Shown here piece after piece: positions 1 to 8,097 of a stretch of 9,636 nucleotides of DNA; within the stretch, counting starts at the first letter, position 1, and the number at the start of each line of letters is the position of its first letter. The notes beneath the pieces were generated by a model. The model was not told where the DNA came from and searched no databases. It was given only the letters and a program-made list of their open reading frames with translations. Location of the stretch: the NCBI GenBank assembly GCA_002712845.1, contig PAUV01000073.1, positions 1 to 9,636 on the forward strand, read 5' to 3'. Source of the stretch: Rhodopirellula sp. (GTDB lineage: Bacteria > Planctomycetota > Planctomycetia > Pirellulales > Pirellulaceae). Position numbers and translations under genes: made by a program.

Positions 1-1658
1 TCACCAGAAACGGCGCCTGCCACATTTTCGATGTGATCTCTAACTCGGCTGAAAGCGTTAAGCACAGCAAGGTAAGCAACACTTACCTGCGGAGAAATGG
101 AGCCCTCTGACAGGTCAGAAAGGTGTTCGCGTCTAAGTTGCTTGATCTGTTTTCGTAATCGCTTGGAGGCACTTTCTGTCTTGGTGACAACACCTGGATC
201 ATTCGCAGCTAACGCCTGATTGACCAGTTCGAGGTACTCCGTTGACATCTTGTTGAGGACCTTGATTCCGCTCCGCTGCGTAGTGGTGAATCGCTGGTCA
301 TCACGTCGCAATCGAACATCAAACTTATGAATGTTAACGATGTAGTCACTGATCGACTCATACTCGTCGGCCATGCGGAATTGTTGTCGGGCCTCAACTG
401 CCACCGAGTGCGGGATATCATTCGATAGCATATTTGTCACATGTTTTGCGATTTCATCCTGAACTGAGTCAAGCACCTGCTCGCGATGCATAAGTTTGTC
501 TGCAAGTTTCTTGTCGATTTCATCCTGGTCATAAAGTTCATCGATCCATGCAAGCATCTTCTCGCAGCCTGTCGACATTTTCTCAATCTCTTTCCGCGAT
601 TGTTCAATTGCAAGCAGTGGAGTTTCGAGTAGTCGCATGTCCAAGTCAGTCAGACTGGGCTTTTCTTTGAAATCTTTGGAAGGCACAATTCGTTCCAGCA
701 AACGAACGAAGAGAGGCAGGAAAGGCAGGAACAGAAGGGTGTTGACGATGTTGAAAATTGAGTGAGTGAGGGCAATTGCCGCTGTCGTGTAGGGATAGGT
801 CTCTTTTCCATCGACTAACACCATCTCGGAGACATCGTTATCCAAAATTGTCTGAATGAATTGAATATACCAGGCAAAGATCAAGGTGATCCAGAAAACA
901 CCGATCAGGTTAAATATCATGTGGAAATAAGCGGCCCGTTTGGCATTCGTCGTTGCCCCTAGCGAGGCGAGCAATGCCGTGATGGTCGTGCCAATGTTTT
1001 CACCCAGTACCAAAGCCGCTGCGGTTTCGTAACCGATCACTCCTTGGGTAGCCAGTGAAATTGTGATGCCGAGTGTTGCGGAGGAAGACTGCACCAGCGT
1101 GGTGAGCAGACAACCTGCCAATGCACATTTGAGAACACCCAAGTAGTTGTCAGCCGTAAAGTATTTGAATGAGCTTTCGAATTGCGGAGTCTCTTTGATG
1201 ATCGCACAAGCGTCCTTCATCAACTCGAGGCCAAAGAAAACCATTCCCACGCCCATGATGGCCATGGCCCAATAACGCCAACGCTCACTCTTCGAAAACA
1301 GAAAGAAGAAAGCTGCAATCCCGAGCAGTGGCAATCCGTACTTGCCAATCTTCAATACCAGAATCCAGCCGGTGATAGTGGTGCCGATGTTGGCACCCAT
1401 GATCACGCCAATCGCCTGCGATAGTTCCATCACACTGCTGTTGACGAAGCCGACGACCATCACTGTTGTGACAGAACTCGATTGAACAACACAAGTGACG
1501 ACGATGCCGACGATCGTGGCGAGAAAACGATTGTTGGTGACGATCCCTATCAAACTTCGCAGGCTCGCGCCGGCAACTGCTTGCATTCCGTCGGACATGT
1601 TCTTCATGCCAAGGAGGAAAATTCCCAAGCCGCCCATGAGGCCGAACAACAAGTTCAT
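1..1658 (-). CDS. Na+/phosphate cotransporter family protein with C-terminal PhoU-like domain (3' end cut by window)
   Basis: The minus-strand frame stays open from 1658 to base 1 (552 codons plus two bases); no stop is reached, so the C-terminus lies outside the window. The protein is an inner-membrane carrier of the NptA/YjbB type (Na/Pi-cotransporter II-related family), expected to move phosphate with sodium. The membrane part (about residues 1-325) contains the family's inverted duplication: QSSS at 59-62 and again at 190-193, each followed by a glycine-rich GxNIGTT motif (88-94 and 219-225). A hydrophilic helical stretch from about residue 335 resembles PhoU, as in the fused YjbB-like members. 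Family members with this fusion are roughly 550-600 residues, so little is missing. ATG at 1658 is chosen because the protein then begins directly with the first hydrophobic helix. TTG at 1676 is an in-frame alternative; neither has a strong ribosome-binding site. It points away from the downstream gene set and is probably independent of it. Confidence 0.93.
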   Translation of the reverse strand, partial: MNLLFGLMGGLGIFLLGMKNMSDGMQAVAGASLRSLIGIVTNNRFLATIVGIVVTCVVQSSSVTTVMVVGFVNSSVMELSQAIGVIMGANIGTTITGWILVLKIGKYGLPLLGIAAFFFLFSKSERWRYWAMAIMGVGMVFFGLELMKDACAIIKETPQFESSFKYFTADNYLGVLKCALAGCLLTTLVQSSSATLGITISLATQGVIGYETAAALVLGENIGTTITALLASLGATTNAKRAAYFHMIFNLIGVFWITLIFAWYIQFIQTILDNDVSEMVLVDGKETYPYTTAAIALTHSIFNIVNTLLFLPFLPLFVRLLERIVPSKDFKEKPSLTDLDMRLLETPLLAIEQSRKEIEKMSTGCEKMLAWIDELYDQDEIDKKLADKLMHREQVLDSVQDEIAKHVTNMLSNDIPHSVAVEARQQFRMADEYESISDYIVNIHKFDVRLRRDDQRFTTTQRSGIKVLNKMSTEYLELVNQALAANDPGVVTKTESASKRLRKQIKQLRREHLSDLSEGSISPQVSVAYLAVLNAFSRVRDHIENVAGAVSG

Positions 1659-1882
1659 CAGTGCTTCGAGTTCCAAGTTGCCACCGTAAAGATTGCAAGA
1701 GTTCTTCGCCGTTGCCTCGCAGGCTCGCGAAGTGATTTGGGGATAAATTCAGTCGCTAAGAGTCATTCTTCTGAGCATTTGGTAGCAAATCGGGAGGAGA
1801 TGAAAAACACCCCCTCGTTGCAATTTGTGAATTTGTGATAGGGGAATGGCGGTTGCGGCACGGGTACAGGCATATTTACCGC

Positions 1883-1901
1883 GGTTTTTGTGGGAAAAAC
1901 C
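1883..1901. other. Short perfect hairpin in the divergent intergenic region
   Basis: GGTTTTT at 1883-1889 is perfectly complementary to AAAAACC at 1895-1901, with the five-base loop GTGGG. The octamer CGGTTTTT at 1882-1889 recurs at 1916-1923. The stem is AT-rich and is not followed by a clean T-tract on either strand, so it is a poor intrinsic terminator. It could be a protein-binding inverted repeat upstream of the leftward or the rightward gene, or chance. The pairing is directly visible; any role is inference. Confidence 0.35.
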
Positions 1902-2497
1902 ATTCTCAGTCAATTCGGTTTTTAAGTAGAAAATTCATCTGATTTGCTTCGTTTTGAAGAAATTGAGATGTGAATCTGTAGCGGTCATCATGACTCGCGA
2001 GACGTGACCAATGTTGGCTCATAATGCGTTTCGGGCACTGGCGATGAATAGCCGGCGATTGTTAGAGATTTTGATAGCGATATTCCCGCTATTCTGGCTG
2101 CTAAGGACCTTGAGGGTTGTTGCTGGGCGAACGCTTATTTCCCTTGGCTGCGAGGTGAATATGCTTGTTTCTGCATGCCTCCGATTCTCGATCACTGTTC
2201 TTGTGCATGATCTGCCAGGCAAATGCCCGATCTGTTCTGCCAGCAGGCAGGTTCAGAAACGATCGCGTGCTTCAAAATCACATGAAGCCAAGTGAGTGTG
2301 ATGACAATGACGCGTTGAGTTCAGCTTTATGTAGCCGCTGATGCAGGTAAGGACGCGTTTTGTGTAATTGTCGGATAATTTGGTCAGGTTGCCAGTATCG
2401 CTGCGTAACAACCACTGCCAAAAACCTTGCCTGCCAATTGCTCAGGCGTTCTAGTTGTTTTAAGTCGGAGGTATTCGGCAGTTTCTCGCTTTTGATC

Positions 2498-2501
2498 AGG
2501 A
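2498..2501 (+). promoter_or_regulatory. Ribosome-binding site for the propeller-cytochrome gene
   Basis: AGGA lies seven bases before the GTG at 2509. This supports GTG, followed by three lysine codons and a hydrophobic stretch, as the true start, rather than internal ATG codons further in (the first is near residue 33). Confidence 0.6.
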
Positions 2502-2508
2502 CAGTGTC

Positions 2509-5500
2509 GTGAAAAAGAAACTCGGTCTCGTGTTGTGTCTCAGTCTGCTGGTCAGTGTCTGGATTGATCGTTCGCGTCGGCGAACCGATTTTCAGGGAGA
2601 TGTGATGGTCGGGTCTGCGATGGCTGGCACTGCCAGTGCTGCGCCCAACCAACGACAGCAGGTAGGACATCCGACTTTTGTGAGTCCGCACGCATCGCCT
2701 ATCAGGTTGCTGGATCGACTTGTGTTTGTGGTCAACACACCATCGGATACTGTTGACGTCATCGATGCTGATACACGGGAAGTCATCACGCGAATCAACG
2801 TAGGCATCGATCCTGTGAGCCTTGCGGCTCGACCAGATGGAAAAGAAATGTGGGTTTCAAATCATGTTTCTGATTCGGTGAGCGTGATTGACACTGACGC
2901 TTTGAGTCCAACCTATCTGCAGGTGGTGGGTACGGTTCAGGATTTCAACTCAGAAACAAGAGCAACGCATTTTGACGAGCCTGTTGGGATTGCATTTGCC
3001 AACAACAAGAAAGCCTATGTGGCGTTGTCATCCGAAAATCAGATTGCCATTGTTGACGTTGCAGATCGCGAGGTCACGGGGCACCTGAAAATTACAGCTC
3101 AAGATCCCCGGCAGATTATCGTGCGCAATGGTCTGCTGTATGTCATTCCTTTTGAGTCCAATAATAAAACTCAGTTGTCTGGCGGCACCGGTGACTTCGA
3201 TGGCAAATTGGTGACCTTTGATGCTTATCAGCATTCGATCGCAAACAACAACGTGCTGTCGCTTGGAGCAGTGGTCGACATCATCAAGCACCCGCGGGTG
3301 CCTGACCGTGATTTGTATGTCTTTGATACTGAATCTGATCGTTTGGTGGAAACGGTGGATTCGCTCGGAACGCTTCTTTATGGCATGACTGTCGATTCCA
3401 AGGGGCGCGTTTACATCGCACAAACGGATGCTCGAAACGAGGTGAATGGTCGTGCAGGAACCAAAGATCATGGGCTTGCTGAACTTGAAAATCGAGCATT
3501 TCTGAACCGCATCACGAGCGTTCTTCCTCGCACGAATGAGATCGCGGGCGCAGAGCAGCTTGAAGCAGACATTAATTTCATGGAGCTAGAGCCTCTGCCT
3601 CCTGAGCATCCCGAGCCGGAGGCTGCACTTGCGACGCCGTTTGCGATTGAGGTCAGCAATGATGACGCAACACTTTTTGTGTCTGCTGCGGGTTCCGACC
3701 AGTTCTTTACTGTGGATGCTGCCAATGGGCAAGTGCTCGGGCGTGTTGAGGTTGATGCGGTGCCCAGAGGAATCGCATTGCAGAGCGATGCCAACGGCAC
3801 AGCGGATGTGGCGTGGACTCTCAATGCCGTCGCAAATACGGTCTCATTCATGGATGTTTCAGACCCGGCCATGCCGACAGTCGTTGAAACAATCGCTTTG
3901 GAGGACCCAACTCATCCAGCGGTCAAGCGTGGAAGGATCGCTTTCAATACGGCGGCAGCTTCGACAACAAAGACATTTGCTTGTGCCAGTTGTCATCCAG
4001 ACGGTCACACGGACCAGTTGCTGTGGGTGCTGAAGACCCCTGTGGTGACGGGAGGTAATCAGATCATGCCTCGGTCTACCATGCCAATTCGAGGTTTGAG
4101 AGACACCGCACCCTACCATTGGGATGGGATTCCGGGCGACCCTTATGGTGGAAATAACAGCGCGAACATTCATGGTTCTGATCCTCCCAACAGCAAGCGT
4201 GATGATCCGGCCAGCACGACACGGCATCTGATTGATGGAGGAATCGCCGGAACCATGAGTAGGGTTGGTGATTCTGCTGTAAACGATGAAGGCAAGTCGG
4301 GAGCGTTGACTGCTGCCGAACGCGATGACATGGCAAAATTTTTGCTGAGTGTTCCGTATCCGCCAGCCCAGAAAAGGGCGTACAGCAATGTTGTCTCTGA
4401 TCGGGCGCAAGAGGGTTTCAAACTCTTTCATATCGATGGTGATTACGATGGAAAACCGAGGCCGAATGTTTGTGGCAATTGTCACAGGATGCCGTTTCTG
4501 GTCAGCACCAATACGCCAGGCACCGGAATGGATGCGCCGACCTGGCGAGGAGCGTATGACCGATTCTTGATTCTGCCACAGGGGCGACTCAATATCATCG
4601 ATTTTGATTTCTATCGTGCCATCGCAGAGCAGGGTATCCCAGAACGGCGTATGTGGCAGTTTTCTTGGGGCGGGCGTCGACGCTTTGATCCCATCTGGGA
4701 TATGGTGCTCGAAGGCAGTACTGGTTTTTCCGGAGCATTCGCACGTCAAGTCACATTGAATCGCAAGACAGCAAACCAGAAACTCACTGGCGATTTGTTG
4801 GACTCGCTCGAACAATCGGCCGCAGAGGGCGGCGTTGTCCTGCAGGCCGAAGGGGTCCTGATCGATTCAGACCAGACAGTGACTCCGATCAAACTGCAGT
4901 ACAGTGCGGATTTGCCCAGCGGCGATGCTGTTTATGAAAGCAGCTTGGGCGATGTAGACCGGTATCACTTCCAGAGAACACAGCTTGTTCGGTTGGCTGA
5001 GGCTGGAGAGTTTGTGGGGACGTTTTCTGCAAGGCATGGCGTCAAGGCTGACCTTGAAACACCGCAGCCAGCTCTATGGACGCTCGGTTCGTTAGAACGT
5101 CAAAGTGGCCGTCAGAAGTTCCCGATCCTGTTTGAAGGCAAACAGCAGATGACGCTCAGTGGCCATCATATCGAGGAGGATGCAAATGTCCTTGTCGACG
5201 GTCGGCGCGTTGATGGAAGTATCAGCATCGACGGCGAGACTGTTCAACTCCGCTTGGATGAATTGCCAGATGTGGGCATGCACCTGTTGCAAGTTCAAAA
5301 TCAACAAGGCCTCTTCAGTAATGATTTCATATTTCACGTAACCGATACCCAAGAGGGTGCGGCTAAGCTGCAGGCCGGTATGGATGCGGCTCATGTCGAT
5401 CGTCGCAGTGCTTTGAATGAGGCCGCGTCGAAAGGAAATCTTAATCGGATTCGAATTCTGGTGGCGCGCGGAGCCCGAGTCAATGAAAGGAAACCCGCCG

Positions 5501-5877
5501 GCGGATCCACGGCATTGAGTGATGCCGCGTTGAACGGACAAGTCGAAGCCGTCAAGCTGCTACTACGACGAGGAGCAAGAATCGATCGCACCAATGAGGA
5601 CGGGAATACGCCGCTGCATATTGCTGCCTTCATGTGTGAGTTCGAGATTGTGGAACTCTTGCTTGAAAAAGGCGCCTCGGCGTCGGTCAGAAACGATAGG
5701 GGGGAAAGCCCCATCGATATTGTCAGCTCGCAATGGAGCGATGGTCTTTCCCGCTTCTACGCCGGAATTGGTCGAAGCTTGGGTATGAATCTTGATCTGG
5801 AGGAAATTCAGGACGCCCGGCCACGCATGGCTAAATTGTTGAGCTCTGCTAGCAGCAAAGATAAGGCCAACAATTGA
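2509..5877 (+). CDS. Exported YVTN beta-propeller / dihaem cytochrome c / IPT-like / ankyrin-repeat fusion protein
   Basis: 1122 residues. The N-terminus has an export signal: MKKK, then a hydrophobic segment at about 5-19. It is followed unusually by an Arg-rich patch (DRSRRR) and a second small-residue segment ending in an ASA-type cleavage site near residue 45. Residues about 65-470 form a YVTN/NHL-like beta-propeller with repeated units such as VFVVNTPSDTVDVIDADT. Two c-type haem sites follow: CASCH at 492-496 and CGNCH at 655-659. Between them PIRGLRDTAPYHWDG (526-540) resembles the conserved motif of MauG / dihaem cytochrome c peroxidase-type proteins, and APTWRGAYDR follows the second haem. 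Residues about 869-944 look like an IPT/Ig-like fold. From 965 there are at least three ankyrin repeats (about 965-997, 1000-1032, 1033-1065; the last has the classic GNTPLHIAA), a partial fourth, and a 45-residue tail. Likely role: periplasmic or surface redox protein with propeller and ankyrin binding modules. Substrate and partner are unknown. Electron transfer, peroxidase or oxidase activity are all possible. The domain calls are confident; the overall function is not. Confidence 0.93.
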   Translation: MKKKLGLVLCLSLLVSVWIDRSRRRTDFQGDVMVGSAMAGTASAAPNQRQQVGHPTFVSPHASPIRLLDRLVFVVNTPSDTVDVIDADTREVITRINVGIDPVSLAARPDGKEMWVSNHVSDSVSVIDTDALSPTYLQVVGTVQDFNSETRATHFDEPVGIAFANNKKAYVALSSENQIAIVDVADREVTGHLKITAQDPRQIIVRNGLLYVIPFESNNKTQLSGGTGDFDGKLVTFDAYQHSIANNNVLSLGAVVDIIKHPRVPDRDLYVFDTESDRLVETVDSLGTLLYGMTVDSKGRVYIAQTDARNEVNGRAGTKDHGLAELENRAFLNRITSVLPRTNEIAGAEQLEADINFMELEPLPPEHPEPEAALATPFAIEVSNDDATLFVSAAGSDQFFTVDAANGQVLGRVEVDAVPRGIALQSDANGTADVAWTLNAVANTVSFMDVSDPAMPTVVETIALEDPTHPAVKRGRIAFNTAAASTTKTFACASCHPDGHTDQLLWVLKTPVVTGGNQIMPRSTMPIRGLRDTAPYHWDGIPGDPYGGNNSANIHGSDPPNSKRDDPASTTRHLIDGGIAGTMSRVGDSAVNDEGKSGALTAAERDDMAKFLLSVPYPPAQKRAYSNVVSDRAQEGFKLFHIDGDYDGKPRPNVCGNCHRMPFLVSTNTPGTGMDAPTWRGAYDRFLILPQGRLNIIDFDFYRAIAEQGIPERRMWQFSWGGRRRFDPIWDMVLEGSTGFSGAFARQVTLNRKTANQKLTGDLLDSLEQSAAEGGVVLQAEGVLIDSDQTVTPIKLQYSADLPSGDAVYESSLGDVDRYHFQRTQLVRLAEAGEFVGTFSARHGVKADLETPQPALWTLGSLERQSGRQKFPILFEGKQQMTLSGHHIEEDANVLVDGRRVDGSISIDGETVQLRLDELPDVGMHLLQVQNQQGLFSNDFIFHVTDTQEGAAKLQAGMDAAHVDRRSALNEAASKGNLNRIRILVARGARVNERKPAGGSTALSDAALNGQVEAVKLLLRRGARIDRTNEDGNTPLHIAAFMCEFEIVELLLEKGASASVRNDRGESPIDIVSSQWSDGLSRFYAGIGRSLGMNLDLEEIQDARPRMAKLLSSASSKDKANN

Positions 5878-6129
5878 ACCCCTAGGTGGTTCCTTGTGGC
5901 GACTGCTTCTGGCCGTCTCCCCTTTTTTCACTCAGCAAATTCACGGAATTCTCGTCCTATGGATTGTGAAATGTCGCGGGTTCGCCCCCGTGTTAAGGCA
6001 TGCACGAAGCAGGGGGCCGCTTTCGCGTTCTTTTGTGTCTGACGACGATGGTTTTTGCAGGTAAGATATCTGGCAGGGAGCGGGAATAAGCCGCTTCTAT
6101 GTCACCGTATATCCATTCCGGAAAAATCC
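5878..6129. other. Intergenic region before the sulfatase, no clear terminator
   Basis: 252 bp. A weak five-base-pair hairpin (GAACC/GGTTC, 5875-5879 with 5887-5891) overlaps the previous stop codon, but no T-tract follows it directly; a T-run occurs only at about 5923-5928. A stronger GC-rich hairpin lies at 5984-6017. The open frame of the sulfatase extends back to a TTG at 6055, but the residues 6055-6129 would add do not look like part of a signal peptide. No promoter is recognisable. Confidence 0.45.
5984..6017. other. GC-rich hairpin in the sulfatase leader region
   Basis: GCCCCC at 5984-5989 pairs perfectly with GGGGGC at 6012-6017. The inner bases GTG (5990-5992) can also pair with CAC (6003-6005), leaving a one-sided bulge at 6006-6011 and a loop at 5993-6002. 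It sits about 113 bases before the chosen sulfatase start. The bases after it (CGCTTTCGCGTTC) are not a U-tract, so it is not a standard intrinsic terminator. It might shape the leader mRNA, serve as a binding site, or be coincidental. Confidence 0.4.
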
Positions 6130-8097
6130 ATGCTGTTGCAATGTTCTAGCTCTCTGCGACGCTCCGTGAGCGTTGTGTTTTCTTGTCTCTACGCTTTTTT
6201 GTTGTGTGCGTCATCGGCGAATTCTGCAGAGCAGGCGGGCGGTGCAAAGCAGCCACCGAATATCGTCTACATCATGTCTGATGAATTGGCGTACTACGAG
6301 CTTTCGCATATGGGCAACGAGCGGATTCGTACTCCCAATATGGACAAGATGGCGTCGGAGGGTATTCGTTTTACGCAGGCACTTGCCGCCGCGCCTGTGT
6401 GCGGGCCACTCAGGGCATGCATGATGACGGGCAAGCATATGGGGCATTGTTCAGTGCGGGACAATCCGGGGGGGACACCTCTTCGTGCTGGTGAGGCAAC
6501 CATTGCCAGCATGCTCAAGGATCGCGGTTATGCAACTGGTGGTTACGGAAAGTGGGGTGCCGGCGGACGAGGCTCGACAGGTGTTCCAGAAGATCATGGG
6601 TTCGATGATTTTTTCGGGTACTACGACCAGGTTCATGCTCACTCGTTCTATCCGCCGTACTTGGTTCACAATAGTAAAGAAGTTCCGTTGGCTGGAAACG
6701 ACGGTGGACGCAGTGGAGAAACTTACGCGAACTACGAAATCATGAAACGTGGTTTGGACTTCATTCGTGAGAATAAAGATCGTCCCTTCTTTTGTTATTT
6801 TCCTATCACCCCGCCGCACGGCATGTATGACATTCCGGCAGATGATCCTGCGTTTGATGCCTACAAAGATGATGAGTGGTTCAATGATCCTAAAATTGCA
6901 CAAGATGTAAAAAATTACGCTGCGATGGTGACGATGGTTGATAACGACCTGCAAGCCATTCTTGACTTGCTGCGTGATCTTAAGCTGGAAGACAACACTA
7001 TTGTTTTCTTCACAGGTGATAATGGTGGGCAGGATAGATTTCGTAGCAAGGAGTATCCGCGAGGCTATTTCGGCCCGAATTTGAATCCGCGTACGGGTGT
7101 TGAATTCAGGGGAGGCAAGGGGAATTTGTATGAGGGTGGACTTAGGATTCCTTATCTGGTGCGGTGGCCAGGTAAAATCAAGCCGAATACCGTTAGCGAT
7201 TTGTTGTTTAGCCAAGTCGATGTCTTTCCTACACTTGCAGAATTGGCTGATGCAAAAGCTCCCGAGGATCTCGATGGAATCTCAATCCTGACAGAACTAG
7301 TCGGTGAGGAAGCGACTGGCCACAAGCAGGAACAGCACGATTTTCTTTACTGGGAATACGGCAATCAAACTGCAGTCAGAATGGGACAGTGGAAAGCGAT
7401 TCGTGCTCGGAAAGATGGTGAGTGGGCACTCTACGATCTTGCCAGTGATGTTAGTGAAACGAAGGATCTAGCTGGTCAGCATCCGGAAGTGTTGAGCAAA
7501 ATGATTGCTCACGCTGATGCGTCGCATGAGCCATGGCAAGCGGGAACATTCTTTACCAAAGAACTGCAGGATCGGGATCGTGCGGCCAAGTTTGGGTCCA
7601 AGGGCAATCCGAATGGGACGTCCGGCAAGGTGAATACGATCAAGGCCAAGAATTTGATTCCCGCCAAACAGATCAAAGTGCTGCGTTTCAGCAGTCAGAA
7701 CGAAAGTAATGGAAAACTTGCCGTCAACGCAGTGGATGGGAACCCACGTTCTTTGTGGCATTCACGTTTCGATAGCGGTGTTGCCGCCCCACCTCATGAG
7801 TTGGTTCTCGATTTGGGTGGGACCTACGATATCACTGGATTTCGGTATTTATCGCGGCAGGACAATGGCTGGAACGGGGCTTTTGCGAAAGCAGAATTCA
7901 CTGTCAGTGATTCAGCCGAGGACTTTGGCGATCCAACCGTGATTGCCGAATTCAAGAAGACCAAAAAGTCGCAGGCTGCTGACTGCCCAAATCCGGTAAC
8001 AGGCCGTTATGTCCGCGTACGGTCGATGAAAGAGGTGAATGGAAGTCAGTGGGGGTCGGCAGCGGAGATAGGGATTGTCGGCAAAAAGGCGAAGTAA
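6130..8097 (+). CDS. Secreted type I sulfatase with C-terminal F5/8 type C (discoidin)-like domain
   Basis: 655 residues from ATG 6130. It should hydrolyse sulfate esters, probably on polysaccharides, outside the cytoplasm. A signal peptide is clear: RR at 10-11, hydrophobic core about 13-27, likely cleavage after ANSA (residue 33). Sulfatase landmarks appear in order: metal-binding D51 in IMSDELAYYELS, the formylglycine site C91-G-P-L-R95 followed by ACMMTGKHMGH, K141 in YGKW, H230 in TPPHGMY, D297-N298 in TGDNGG, and K330 in RGGKGNLYEGG. The position after D51 is Glu52, where sulfatases usually have a second Asp. From memory, a planctomycete subgroup shares this 'SDE' form, so it may not mean loss of activity. 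Residues about 515-652 resemble an F5/8 type C / CBM32-like sugar-binding domain (WHSRFDSG, LVLDLGG, RYVRVRSM). Activity needs a formylglycine-generating enzyme, which is not in the window. ATG 6130 is preferred to TTG 6055 because it starts the signal peptide correctly; neither has a good ribosome-binding site. The sulfatase assignment is very secure; the substrate is unknown. Confidence 0.95.
   Translation: MLLQCSSSLRRSVSVVFSCLYAFLLCASSANSAEQAGGAKQPPNIVYIMSDELAYYELSHMGNERIRTPNMDKMASEGIRFTQALAAAPVCGPLRACMMTGKHMGHCSVRDNPGGTPLRAGEATIASMLKDRGYATGGYGKWGAGGRGSTGVPEDHGFDDFFGYYDQVHAHSFYPPYLVHNSKEVPLAGNDGGRSGETYANYEIMKRGLDFIRENKDRPFFCYFPITPPHGMYDIPADDPAFDAYKDDEWFNDPKIAQDVKNYAAMVTMVDNDLQAILDLLRDLKLEDNTIVFFTGDNGGQDRFRSKEYPRGYFGPNLNPRTGVEFRGGKGNLYEGGLRIPYLVRWPGKIKPNTVSDLLFSQVDVFPTLAELADAKAPEDLDGISILTELVGEEATGHKQEQHDFLYWEYGNQTAVRMGQWKAIRARKDGEWALYDLASDVSETKDLAGQHPEVLSKMIAHADASHEPWQAGTFFTKELQDRDRAAKFGSKGNPNGTSGKVNTIKAKNLIPAKQIKVLRFSSQNESNGKLAVNAVDGNPRSLWHSRFDSGVAAPPHELVLDLGGTYDITGFRYLSRQDNGWNGAFAKAEFTVSDSAEDFGDPTVIAEFKKTKKSQAADCPNPVTGRYVRVRSMKEVNGSQWGSAAEIGIVGKKAK

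Larger units (their letters stand above)
1659..2508. other. Long gene-poor intergenic region between divergent genes
   Basis: About 850 bp separate the start of the phosphate transporter (leftward) from the start of the propeller-cytochrome gene (rightward), so promoters for both should lie here. I see no convincing -10/-35 pair, operator or RNA gene. A short hairpin lies at 1883-1901. A 94-codon frame at 2011-2295 (ATG start, one hydrophobic stretch ILIAIFPLFWLL) is the best coding candidate. It has no clear ribosome-binding site and no recognisable family, and similar open frames exist on the opposite strand, so I do not call it a gene. The region may also hold decayed coding sequence or an untranslated leader. 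Confidence 0.6.

Noticed and set aside
1800..1838. Twelve-codon mini-ORF beginning ATGAAAAAC after GGGAGGAG
   Set aside because: The purine-rich stretch abuts the ATG with no spacer, too close for normal initiation, and no downstream gene is near enough for a leader-peptide role.
1182..1838. Plus-strand open frames opposite the phosphate transporter
   Set aside because: They are shadows of the transporter coding frame, whose QSSS and GxNIGTT motifs are clear on the minus strand.
2011..2295. 94-codon plus-strand open frame between the divergent genes
   Set aside because: No ribosome-binding site, no recognisable domain, and a similar-length frame exists on the opposite strand; not enough to call a gene.
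3859..4815. 318-codon minus-strand open frame
   Set aside because: It lies wholly inside the well-supported propeller-cytochrome gene, and its product has low-complexity, atypical composition; an antisense shadow.
5875..5891. Possible terminator after the propeller-cytochrome gene
   Set aside because: Only a five-base-pair stem that overlaps the stop codon, with no adjacent T-tract.
6055..6129. N-terminal extension of the sulfatase from TTG 6055
   Set aside because: It would add 25 residues before a normal signal peptide, with no ribosome-binding site; ATG 6130 fits better.
6451..7215. 254-codon minus-strand open frame
   Set aside because: It is antisense to the sulfatase catalytic domain and shows no family features.
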